The notes under the pieces were generated by a model. The model did no database searches, was not told the DNA's origin, and worked only from the letters and a program-made list of their open reading frames with translations. Positions 22,643 through 37,423 of a stretch of 64,000 nt of DNA are shown here, in pieces. Location: NCBI GenBank assembly GCA_963573315.1, contig OY752140.1, forward strand, positions 744,001-808,000, read 5' to 3'. The position numbers were made by a program, and so were the translations under genes. Every line of letters begins with the position of its first letter. Position 1 is the first letter of the stretch. Source of the stretch: Entomortierella parvispora. Its lineage: Eukaryota > Mortierellomycota > Mortierellomycetes > Mortierellales > Mortierellaceae.

Positions 22643-25295
22643 ATGTACAAGCACCTGTCAAGACCAACGCTGCCCGAGGCATCCCAAGCTATAGCCGAGC
22701 GGGAGGAGATTGACGATTACGAGCTAGGCGAGACCTTGGGTGTTGGCGCCTACGCTGTGTAAGTTCCTTTCATTCTCATTCTCTGTTCATTCAAATGAAA
22801 ACAACACGTATACGCGCATTGTCAACAATGTAACCAAAATGCCTAACCGTCTTGTTATAACCGATGCATGGCGCACAGTGTTCGACTGGCCACTCACAAA
22901 ACTACTGCCGTCAAAGCTGCTGTCAAGATCATACCTAAAGACCCCAAGGAAGGACTCGAAAAAACTGTTCAAAAGGAGCTGACCATCCACAAGGGTCTCA
23001 AGCATAGGAACATTTCCCGGTTCTTGAAATCTAGAGAGGAACCAGAGTGTCTCTACCTGTTTGTAGAATACGCTGCTGCGGGAGAGCTTTTCGACAAGAT
23101 TGGTAATTGACCATCACCGAGCCTTTGTTCTTTTCGGAATTTCTTTTATTGTTCGTAATAGCTGACACTCGTTTTCCACTTCCTTGTAGAACCGGATCGT
23201 GGCATTCAGGAGGACTTGGCTCATCTATACTTTATTCAATTGTTGGCTGGCGTGGTAAGGGTTTGCTTCGTTTGACTACTTTATATGTCTTGCCCATCCA
23301 TCTCAATTGAGTATTGACAGGAGTTGGCTCGTTATTCCTGCAGCAACACATGCACAACCTTGGTATCTCTCACCGAGATTTGAAGCCAGAAAACATTCTC
23401 TTGGATGCATCAGGTATGTATCATACAAAAAGATGGGGATATTTCTAGGGAGATAAGAGGAAGGAGGAAAAGGAAGAGGAGGAAGAGGTCTGAGGGAAAG
23501 TCAACAACTATGTTTTTAACACCACATGCTTTTCGTTTGTGATTTCCAGGAACACTCAAGATCTCTGATTTTGGATTAGCCACAGTTTTCAGATATGGAG
23601 GAAGGTGTCGGCCATTGCAAACTCCTTGCGGCAGCGCCCCTTATGTTGCCCCCGAAGTTCTGGAAGAGCAGTATAGTGGCGACTCGGTCGATGTCTGGTC
23701 TTGTGGCGTTATCCTTTACGTTATGATGGTGGGAAGTAAGTACAAGAGTGGTCTGATCTATCCATCGTCTCGCAAAGATTTGAGATTGAAGCCGTGCTTC
23801 TAACTCTCTTTTGCTTTGCTTCACGTCTTAACTCATTAGACACACCATGGGAGTTACCTTCAACAGACAGTGAGGAGTTTAGTTTATACGTACAGAGCGG
23901 AGAGAATCCTACACACGAGCCCTGGAATCGACTTCAAGGACCAGTGAGAAGTATGCAATCCCTGGGTGGAATTTTGTCAGTATTTTTGAGATCAACAGAG
24001 CACCGGCTAAACACGCACACATGCTATCAATTAGAACTTTTGTTAAGCATGTTGAGAATTAACCCTTCCAAAAGGATAACGATCAAAGCCATCTTAAGAG
24101 ATGAGTGGTATCAAAGGTATCGGGTTCGCGTTGCAATGGGCCAGGGTCTTGGATATGGGGACTGACTTGATTCTACAACCTTGCTCTCATAGACCAAATC
24201 CACTTCTTACAAATGGTAAATATAGGGCAACAGTTGAAAAGAGAAGCAAGCGTGTGGACAGAGATTTGATCTGGCGCTGATACTGACGATTGCTTTCATC
24301 TCAATATGTGATGTATAGGTCAAGTTAACGACCCAGTACAGCTGGCCTCCATGCTCATGGAAAATGTGAGCGAAACGTGCTCTCCAGTGTAAGCGTCCTA
24401 GGAGCTGTATACGAACAGTGTCTCTGTTGTGTGGAACTGACTGCTTATATTCCTGTTTTGTACTTCTACTAGTGTGGCGTATTCGCAACCGCTTCACACT
24501 GGAAGGGTAGCAGCTAGCCAAAGTGCTGTCTTTGATCACAGGAGATACGCCTCATCACAGCCCGCAAGGAATAACGAGAGAGCCTCAGATAGTTCTCTAG
24601 GTGCCAGGATTGCAATTTCATGGCAGGACGAGGCTCTTGAATTGTCGCAACCTGTAAGAAAGATATTCCTTTTCCTTGATTTGCGAATGAAATAGCAATC
24701 CGTAAAGGGAAGTGAAGTGCTAACGCCCACCGACGCTTGACTTGTAGACTACCCAATTGACTGAGGCGACCTTCCTGGAGGTGTTCTCATCGGAGCGGCT
24801 GACCCGCTTCTTTTCAGAAACAGACCCGATGCAGATCATTGATGCTTTGGATGAAGCCATGGTCAGTAACCTCGTCGCGCACACTGTCCAGGAGAGTTTA
24901 CAAAAGGTAACAATGGAGCAAGTTGGTCCTCAGTCAAGCTTGTTCGTTAGTGCCAATCTTTCTTACATACTCGATCACTGTCCTTTAGATTGCCATTTCG
25001 ACGACGGATCAAAGAAGATGTTTCTTGACTGGCGAGGTCAAGGTTGTGCCGTATGGATCCAACAGCCATTTGGTCATGTTTGTAAAGAGTCGGGTACGTT
25101 TTACTTTTGTGTTGCGCTTGTAGACGGTTGCGTATGACATTCATTCATGGACAGTCTATTGACGCTGAACACGTTTTGATGGTCTCTTGCTGGCAATAGG
25201 GTGACCCTCTCGAGTGGAAGAGAATGTTCAAGGCCCTTGTGTCTGCGCTGGAAGAGGCAGAGAATCCTATCCATGTGGAGATGTCTCCCTTCTAG
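22643..25295 (+). CDS. CHK1: Checkpoint kinase CHK1
   Basis: Thirteen exons (22643-22758, 22879-23102, 23190-23254, 23344-23413, 23550-23735, 23840-23950, 24035-24116, 24193-24215, 24319-24388, 24473-24653, 24748-24906, 24989-25093, 25200-25295) close in phase and give 495 residues. The N-terminal kinase domain has [13 protein letters not shown]55, HRDLKPEN (D147), SDFGLA (165-167) and YVAPEVL. The linker contains three SQ motifs (YSQP, SSQP, LSQP) plus ASQS, the form phosphorylated by ATR/Mec1 in CHK1. The C-terminus ([23 protein letters not shown]) resembles the KA1-like autoinhibitory domain of CHK1. It should arrest the cell cycle after DNA damage or replication stress. One exon is only 23 nt. 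Confidence 0.94.
24193..24215 (+). other. 23-nt coding micro-exon of CHK1
   Basis: Flanked by TCATAG and GTAAAT. It encodes RPNPLLTN plus one base (phase 2 in, phase 1 out), just after the kinase domain. Skipping it would shift the frame. Confidence 0.75.
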
Positions 25296-25719
25296 AAGTT
25301 TAGTTGAAGCGTGGGCGAGTAAATTAAAAAAACGTGACTGCGAGGACAACAAAGGACGCGCTGCTCGCACGAACGGTGGCTTGGCTTCAGCAGATCGTCC
25401 GCCACTCACTTTGGCCGTGTTTTTGTGTGTGTGGCTCCCTCGCAGTGGAGTGTGCTCTGCCTTTGTGTGTCTGTCTTTCCTTCCCTCTTTGCTCCCATTC
25501 CTTCGTTCCATCATTCCCTCCCCCGTCATCCCACAGCACATCACTGCTATCTATCCAAGCTTACCGGTCTCGCTTAGCTTGCATTCTCTCCCCTTCCCCT
25601 CTGCAGCCCACTTGACCCCCACAAGGAGACCCCTTCCCTCTCTCCCCTCCACCTCTCTACGCTTTTCGACCAACGTTCTTTTCTTCAAACAAAAGAAAAA
25701 AAACCCGAAACGCGTCAAA
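25296..25719. other. Spacer between CHK1 and ISWI
   Basis: Tandem plus-strand genes. The right two thirds are pyrimidine-rich and probably include the ISWI leader; an ACGCGT lies just before the ISWI start. No gene was seen. Confidence 0.6.
25710..25715. promoter_or_regulatory. ACGCGT immediately upstream of the ISWI start codon
   Basis: It ends four bases before the ATG at 25720, in the context GAAACGCGTCAAA. It may be a chance match or an MCB-like element within the leader. Confidence 0.2.
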
Positions 25720-29940
<4,221 letters not shown>

Positions 29941-30156
29941 AAAACAGATGATGCGCTAGCACTTGTTTTCTTGATTCGAGTTCTTTCTCTTCACTTCACC
30001 ACAAAATCTGTATCCAACCCCTACAAGTACTTTACTTTTTTTGAACATCCAACCCTTGTTTGCTTGTTGCTTGCACTTTTTACATCCCTTTCCACCCTAC
30101 TAAGTTTGTTAGAAATGAAAAAAAAAAAAAAAAAAATATCCAACAAAATATCAGGT

Positions 30157-30162
30157 TTTATT
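30157..30162 (-). terminator. AATAAA overlapping the stop codon of the 285-residue gene
   Basis: The minus-strand sequence GAATAAAAC contains the in-frame stop TAA (30160-30158) within AATAAA. Confidence 0.4.
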
Positions 30163-31015
30163 CTGCCAGTGACTGAATGTGAAGTTTGAGGCAAAGACCA
30201 AATAGATTGCGGACTGAATCTCTGTACGTCCGAAAGTGATGTTGGATATTGGGTATCTGGTCAGGTTGGGCTGCAAAGGCGGTCAGAAGTTGAGGCTGTT
30301 CGTTTTCATCTTGTCCTTGCCTTGAAATGGATTCGGATGAAATGTGAGGGACTGGGGTCGGTTGGTTCCAGTACGAAACTTCAATCATTTGCTGCATCTC
30401 TGCCAGGGTCGTTGGTAACCGGCCGGGATAGTCCAACAAGATTGCCAGATCTGACTCGGATATCAGTTTTGGCCTTTCATCATTCCTTGGTGTTGATGTT
30501 GTTGCGGGTATTGACGCTTCTGCTGTGGGTGGACAGATTCGATCGATGGTGCGTTGTAGCAATGACGCCTGAGGATGCCTCTGGACCGTCTTGGGGGACC
30601 AGATGAGGACACAGCCTTGCAAGGGCATCTCTGGCGACGCGATCTCTTCTGTAATCAGTCGACATTGCAAATCCAAGTCCGTGTTTTTGCTATTATCGTT
30701 GTTGCTGTTGCTGTATGTTATTTCACTCGCCTCTGACAGTATTGGAAAAAAACTCTCCTTGTCTAGGACCCTACGCTTAAAGTCCAGGGTCAAGGACTGA
30801 CTTGGCATTTGGAGCAACATTGCGGGCTTGAGTCCTGCTAGCACAAACGCAAATTCTCCAGAGTGCAACGAGCAATTTTCGAGATTCTCGGCCGTGATTT
30901 GTTCCTGCTGTTCTTGCTGTTGCTGTTGCTGCTGCTTCTCGTCGTATTGTTGGATCCAAGAGAGTTCTGCGTCCCTGAAACGCGTGTACATGCGCAGAAG
31001 ACTTGAGGGTTCCAT
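30158..31015 (-). CDS. Hypothetical protein, 285 residues
   Basis: A single-exon frame starting MEPSSLLRMYTRFRDAEL. I do not recognise the family. It has a Gln run (about 27-40), an N-terminal region with ENCSLHSGEFAFVLAGLKPA, and a C-terminal block with LAILLDYPGRLPTTLAEM, EVSYWN and TAFAAQPDQIPNIQHHFRTY, which looks ordered and likely conserved. No signal peptide or membrane segment is visible. The stop codon TAA is embedded in a minus-strand AATAAA. It is convergent with ISWI, with 217 bases between stops. Confidence 0.65.
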   Translation of the reverse strand: MEPSSLLRMYTRFRDAELSWIQQYDEKQQQQQQQEQQEQITAENLENCSLHSGEFAFVLAGLKPAMLLQMPSQSLTLDFKRRVLDKESFFPILSEASEITYSNSNNDNSKNTDLDLQCRLITEEIASPEMPLQGCVLIWSPKTVQRHPQASLLQRTIDRICPPTAEASIPATTSTPRNDERPKLISESDLAILLDYPGRLPTTLAEMQQMIEVSYWNQPTPVPHISSESISRQGQDENEQPQLLTAFAAQPDQIPNIQHHFRTYRDSVRNLFGLCLKLHIQSLAE

Positions 31016-34000
31016 TTCAATGCTAGTGGGACTCGCCGAGACGGGTGATATTGAAAGGGTATGTGCCGTTGGTTGTGTGTGTGTGACAATGAAATTTTGC
31101 GTGCATTTGGTGGCTGAGCAACGGTAAATCACATGACGAGTGAATGGTGTGGCGCACACTCTGAGTCTCTAACAAAAAAACAGTGTCCCAGTTCCCCCCA
31201 GACGGGAGGAGGAAAAAGAAAACAAATCTTGACCCTGGCGGAGAAGAAAACGTGTAGAGATGTGGAGCGTGGAGTTTGGATCTGGACTTGAAGGTGGCCT
31301 TGCGCCTGCAACCCCGAATAGAATGAGAGATTTGAAAAAAATCATAAAAAAAATAGGCAAATGGCCGTTTTTCAGTTGCTGCTGTAGTAGTGAAAGTGGA
31401 GGTGGGGCAAAAATTGAAAAATTCAATCAACAGGCGACACGTCAACGATCTCAACATGAAGTTGAAGGGAGTTGTTCCTTTGGAGGACAAAGAGGTCCAA
31501 AGAGGTTCAAATGAAACAAAAGGACAATCCAAGAGGCAAGAGAGAGAGAGGGGGGGGGCAGATGCTGACATAAAAGTCATTGATCCGCTCAAAGATCAAA
31601 CAGATCGATCCCATCGATCGCTTGTCCTTCAAGGATCAGTCCATTCGAGAAGGGCCTGTGTCGGGGTTCTGAATGGCTGACCTACCTATTGTTCCACTGG
31701 ATCGACATCTGCAAAATGTGGTGGGTACGCTCACCCCTCATTCATCGATTTCGTCTGGACTTTGAAACCAGTCTGAGTGAAGAGGAACTTTGAACACGGA
31801 GCAAGAACCTGAGAGAAGCACGCCATTGGGGAAGAGGAAGAATACATGCAGTTGAAAAATAAATCCTTTCCCCGACTCGCCGTTCGACGATCGATCGCGT
31901 CCCTCAAAGAAAATGGTGGTTCTTTTTTGCTCTTGTTGTGTTGACAAAGATCAAGGGAGGGTTTCGTTGTTTTTGCCACGATGCGGGGGGCAATACAGGA
32001 TCGACAAGAAGGGATGGCGCTAGTGTTGAGGGTAAAGGGATCGAGGCCTTCAAATGGTAACTTTACCCCACACATTTTTCATTTTTCTAACGCGCAGACA
32101 AGGATGTGATGTGAAGAAAAATAGATGAAGACCAAAGCTTGAGCTTCCTCTCCACCCCCCTTCCCCAAAAAAAGTGGAGTCGCCCACAGATCCACAGCAC
32201 CAGCAGCTTCTCTTCTCTGCCCTGGCAAGTGGCTAGTGTCAAAGTGTCAACTGAAAGAATGAATAGAGAGCGAACAAGCAGGAGAGGGCTCTTTGGAATT
32301 GTAAAAGTTGTTCATCTGGAGTCGCTGATTCAATAGACAAAGCGATGAGGCGAACAACTGATGGCTGGTGGCTCGTTTTGTTTCCTCCCAGTTTTTATAT
32401 TGTTGCCACGTTTTGTTCCTCGGCTGATCCAAGGGATCAATGCTTCCGCATGGCATGTACATGTACCACACCATGTGTTTGGTCTGGGGAGGAGGGGAGG
32501 GCAGGCTAGGAAATTCTTGACTGTGTCATGTTCATTGTGCAATTGAACCGTGCAGGTGTATTGCCATGTGGACTGTGGAGCGCGAAGAGGGATGTGAAGT
32601 GTCCTTTTGAAAAACGATCTTTTGTTTGTTTACCGCCTTTTCTTTGAGGGTCTTGTATTGTATTGTTTTGTATTGTTTTGTATTGTGTCCAGAAGATGTT
32701 GAGTGGAGACTGGAGAGCGGACTTGCACAAACTCGCGCAAGAGGCAAGAGAGGTGCCACAGCAACCTACTATTTTGCACTTTTGGCCAGTTCAGGCACGC
32801 CCCACAAATTTCCCACGCATCGTCTTCTTTTGGAAAGACAAAGACAAAGTAAAATTTCTGTTGTACTGTTTTCATTGGGGAGAGAAAGTGAGGGGGTGGA
32901 GGAGGGTTGAGAGTGAGTTGATCCTCTTGGCTTGGATGGACAAAAGGTCATCTACAGAGAAATCAATGTGGCCATAAGCGATGACAGCGACAATGACAAT
33001 CATGGGCCATGACGAACAAACGGACAAACCCTGCACCCCCGGATGGTTCTTGTAGGGAACGAGGAAATATACCGCATCTGCAGGGTAATTGTGTTTATCC
33101 CTTTGGCCCCCAATGGGCAGCTGGCCCTCCTTCCAATTTTGGACCTTGCTCCGAACAAAGCCATGACTATACCATCCTCAACGAAGCTCGCCTTTGCTCC
33201 ATCTACACTATTCTGCTTTTTTTTGTGGTCAAAGCACCAACATGATTCTCGATGTTGGAATGGCAGACCTTGTTGGATGGCAGTTCAGTCTAAAACACGG
33301 TCGGTCGACAAAGAAGCAGATCGGTGGGTAGATGTGTTGATCCCTTACTTGCGAGAAGAGGTAGACTAGAGAGAGACAGACAGAGGAAGAAAAGGAGCAA
33401 GGATTGCCGTTGTTGTGCAACGGAATTCGCGACAGAGGCGTTGGCAATGGCGGTGTCCAGTGTCTAGTCTTGACGGCGTCGGTTAGTCATTGCTTCCCGC
33501 GAGTTGCGAAGAAACGGCCAGGGCAGCATTGCCTTTGAGGATGGATACACTAGAGAATGTACTGCTGTGGGAGCGAGAGTGGGCATCGAGAAGAGAGTAA
33601 AGCTCAGGTTCAACTCTTGTGTGCCAGAAGGGTCCTGGAGTATGTAGCCATGGAAGGGGATACTGTAAGCTGAGGGAAGCGAGGATGGGTGGGGACGGTG
33701 GGGGAGGGGAGTCAGGGCGAGTGACCCCACGGAAGGACGGAAGGCGAGTAGCCGAAGAGTGTCGACGAGGACGAGTGAGTGTTCGTCCTCCTCGACGACG
33801 ACGACGAGAAACGACGCAACGACGACTGGACGAACCACTCCACCCCCGCGGCGGATGTGATTCGAGCGAGCTTTGCAATTGAATTGAATAGCAAAAACTA
33901 TTTTTATTTGTCGCCAGATTCCCTTTTATTCGACTGCGTTCGTCGCTCGTTTTCCTCTCTTTTCTCTCTTCTTCTCTTCATCATCTCCACTCTCCCCTCC

Positions 34001-34032
34001 CCTCCCCCTCTCCCTCACACAACATAACAGCC
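31016..34032. other. 3.0-kb spacer between divergent genes
   Basis: This is the shared upstream region of the 285-residue gene (-) and glutamate dehydrogenase (+). No gene, tRNA or mobile element is supported. Visible items are a G run near 31551, clustered GATCGAT/CGATCG sequences at 31600-31620 and 31889-31896, and ATTGTTTTGT repeats at 32655-32690. The last 100 bases before the dehydrogenase start are pyrimidine-rich. Confidence 0.55.
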
Positions 34033-36636
34033 ATGGTTGCTGCTCTTATCCGTAGAACCCCTGGGTAAGTGGCCTGTCTCTGATCCTCTCTCTCCTGAGG
34101 GGACCCACCGTGACGCCGACTCTGCCTTCTCGCCGTTGTCGTTGTCCTTGACCCATGTTGATGTTGCTGTTGATGTTTGGGGAGTCGTAAAGGTGTATTC
34201 TTCGAGTCCTGCTTTTCTTCCCCCCCATCGTGGCATCCTGTCCCATCCCTCTCCAGATGGATCATCTGCACGGGATGGAGCTGCGTCCATCAGCGAATGA
34301 AACCCCTGGCTCAGTTCCTTGATTCGGTCGATTGATCTCCTGTGTCTAACCTTTTTTTTCATTTTTATTTTTCCGCGCTTTGTCGTCATTTTCGTGCCTC
34401 ATTCAGCACTCTTGCCTCGGCTGTCCGCCTTCACCGCGCTGCTGCTGCCGCCCCCGCCCGCTTCTTGAGCACCCATGTCACCAACGCTGCCTGCGAGGAT
34501 AACGAGCCCGGTTTCTTGGGCTCCGTCGAGCACTTCTACGATCGCGTACGTGTTTCCTGTTTGTTGCATGTTTGCTTTTCCAAAGGACGAATCGGATCAG
34601 TGGAGAGGCGTGGCAAGGACTGAAAGGGAGGGAGGGAGAGAGAGAGGGAGACGGACACTGCGGGAAGGAAGGAGACAGAGCGCGGGCAATGGGACTATTG
34701 ATCCACGGCAGATAAGCATCAGGTCCAAACAATGAACGACCTGCCCTTACGACTCCCCAGCTCCACTTGGACCACAAGAGAGAGATCGCAAGGTCCAGAA
34801 CAGGGCAACTCCTAGACTTTATTGTCAACGGCATGCTTGTTCTTTTGGTGCTCTCTTTTTCTTTCTGGTGGTTTGGGAATGTCGACTGTGTGGTGAGACG
34901 ATCCGCGGGGAGAGCTTTTTTTTCTGTTACTGTTACCGCATGTATCATGTATCCTTGGGTCAAAGACACAGGAACAGCCTCCCGATCCATACGAAGACGA
35001 GCTTTGTTATCCTAACTCGACCACTTGCTGCTCTCGTTCAATTAGGCCGCCGATATCAGTGGAGTCTCCAGCAAGTCCTTGACCGGAATCAAGGCTGTCG
35101 ACTCTGTTCTCAGCGTCAAGTTCCCCGTCGAGATCGACCCCGAGACCCATGTCATCATCGAGGGTTACCGCGCCCAGCACTCTCGTCATCGTCTTCCCAC
35201 CAAGGGAGGTATCCGTTTCTCGGATGAGGTCGATCTCCAGGAGGTTGAGGCCTTGGCTTCCTTGATGACCTACAAGTGCGCTGTCGTCGATGTTCCTTTC
35301 GGTGGTGCCAAGGGAGGTGTCAAGATCAACCCCAAGAAGTTCACCCCCGCTCAGTTGGAGCGCATCACCCGTCGCTTCACCCTCGAGTTGTGCCAGAAGA
35401 ACTTCATCGGACCTGGTATTGATGTGCCCGCTCCTGATGTCGGAACCGGCCCCCGTGAGATGTCCTGGATCATGGACACCTACCGTCAGTTCAACCCCCA
35501 GGATGTCAACGCTGCTGGATGTGTCACCGGCAAGCCCATCTCCCAGGGAGGTGTCCGTGGACGTAACGAGGCCACTGGTCTCGGTGTCTACTATGGTGTC
35601 CGCGAGTTCTTGCAGTTCCCCGAGGTCCAGAAGATGTCTGGTCTTGATGGTGATATTGCTGGCAAGACCGTCATTGTCCAGGGATTCGGAAACGTCGGAT
35701 ACTGGGCTGCCAAGTTCTTTGAGAACAACGGGTAAGAATGTGGCGCTTTCTTATCTCATTTACCTCCTGCCTGAATGCTTCTCCCCCTCTTTCCTTCTAT
35801 TGCTTTTCCCGATTGTTTCGCGACTTTCTGGGGTGAAACTGCAGTCGCCAGCACTTGTGTTTGCCGCCAAGGAGAGCATTGTGCCTAATTCAAAAAAAGT
35901 CCATCCATGGCATGTTTGTCGCTAACCTACTGTATGTCTTTGCGCTGTTCTTTCTCATAGTGCCAAGATCATTGGTATCGGTGAGCACGACGTCTCTGCC
36001 TACGACCCCAACGGTCTCGACGTTGAGGCCATCTTCAAGCACCGTGCTGAGAAGGGTACCTTCCGCGGTTTCGGCAACGCCGAGATGCTCGAGGACCCCA
36101 TCAAGATCATGGAGCGTGAGTGCGATATCTTGATCCCTGCTGCCCTTGAGCGTCAGATTGGTCTCAAGAACGTCAAGAACATCAAGGCCAAGATCATTGG
36201 TGAGGCTGCCAACGGACCCATCACCCCCGCTGCCCACGACTACCTCGTTGCCCAGGGCAAGGTCGTCATTCCCGACTTGTTGTTGAACGCCGGAGGTGTC
36301 ACTGTCTCCTACTTTGAGTGGTTGAAGAACTTGTCGCACGTCCGTTTCGGTCGTATGTCCCGCAAGTGGGAGGAGGCTGGCAAGTCCAAGCTCTTGACCC
36401 TTGTTGAGCAGAACGCCGGTCGCCAGTTGACTCCCCAGGAGCGTCGCGCCGTCATCCACGGAGCTGAGGAGCACGAGCTTGTTTACTCTGGATTGGAGGA
36501 CACCATGATTGGTGCCTGCGAGGAGACCCGCGCCACTGCCGCTTTGAAGAAGACTGACTTCCGTACCGCTGCCCTTGTCAACGCCATCCAGAAGATTGCC
36601 ACCGTCACTGAGCAGTCTGGAAAGATGTTCATCTAA
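34033..36636 (+). CDS. Mitochondrial glutamate dehydrogenase, animal-like hexameric type
   Basis: Exons 34033-34064, 34407-34545, 35046-35731 and 35961-36636 give 510 residues. The N-terminus (MVAALIRRTPGTLASAVRLH) is basic and Ala-rich, as for a mitochondrial presequence. GYRAQHSRHRLPTKGGIRFS and VPFGGAKGGVKINP form the glutamate site, PAPDVGTGPREMSWI is conserved in this class, and VIVQGFGNVG binds the dinucleotide. Motifs and length fit animal and plant GLUD-type enzymes rather than the approximately 450-residue NADP enzyme or the approximately 1000-residue NAD enzyme of yeast. It interconverts glutamate and 2-oxoglutarate plus ammonia. The long regulatory antenna of animal enzymes appears shorter here. 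Codon use is strongly C/G-ending, which suggests high expression. Confidence 0.94.
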
Positions 36637-37423
36637 GCGGTGGATAATTCGCTGGTAGTCTCGTTCGCTCTTTCCCATGTTTTTCATTTTGTTCCGTTTC
36701 CCCCCCACTGTACGATAGACTTCATCTAATAAATCAAAGAATAACCAAAAGACATGCACAAAAGGGAAAGAAAAGGGCGCGCTGTGACTCGTACCATGTC
36801 TGGAGGCATTGACGGGTTCCGTTCTCCATGTGGATGTGGATCCTTTGTTGGACCAAACTGGAGGACTGGAGTGGACTGGAGCGGACTGGAGCGCCGGTGG
36901 AGGGAGGGAGAGCGGAGGAATTGCAGGGAGTGGAGTACCAAAAAAAAGAAAAAAAAAGTAAATAATTTTTTTTGTTATGATTTTCGATTTCCTGCCCCCA
37001 TAGGGTGCATAGACTCCTGTCCTTGGCTTTGATCCCTCTCTCTTCTTCTCTCCTCTTCACCACATCATCATCCCATCCGCATCCTCCCTCTTCCTCATCC
37101 CTCCTCTTCCTCTTCCTCATCATCATCTCCACCCATCCCCCTCGCTCGTCCCCATCCGCCTCTTTCGTCTCTCGTCCCTCGGCCTCATCTCCATCCCCTG
37201 ACCTGTTCGTGTGCCTATAATAATCTTGATTGTTTTTTTTTGCGTGCTGATTCTTTCCTTCCTTCTTTTGCCACCCTTTTCCTTCCCTTTTCCTTCTTTT
37301 TCCTTCCCCTCCCCTCTCACCCTTTGTCCTCTTCCCTTTTCCCCTTCTCCTCCTTCCCCCCCCCTTTCACCCATTCCTCATCCGCATCTTCGTCTTCTTT
37401 TTCTCTTTTTCCTCTCTTGCAAA
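36637..37423. other. Spacer between glutamate dehydrogenase and the KH-protein gene
   Basis: An AATAAA at 36728-36733 serves the upstream gene. From about 37020 to the next ATG the sequence is almost pure pyrimidine and is likely the leader of the KH gene. No gene was seen. Confidence 0.65.
36728..36733 (+). terminator. Polyadenylation signal AATAAA of glutamate dehydrogenase
   Basis: Plus-strand AATAAA 91 bases beyond the stop codon. Confidence 0.55.

Noticed and set aside
31016-34032. tRNA or mobile-element remnant in the large spacer
   Set aside because: I looked for B-box-like GGTTCGA(A/T)TCC with a foldable cloverleaf, terminal inverted repeats and transposase or reverse-transcriptase motifs, and found none that hold.
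35890-36759. Minus-strand open frame of about 289 codons
   Set aside because: Antisense shadow of the C/G-rich glutamate dehydrogenase exon; no domain and no start context.
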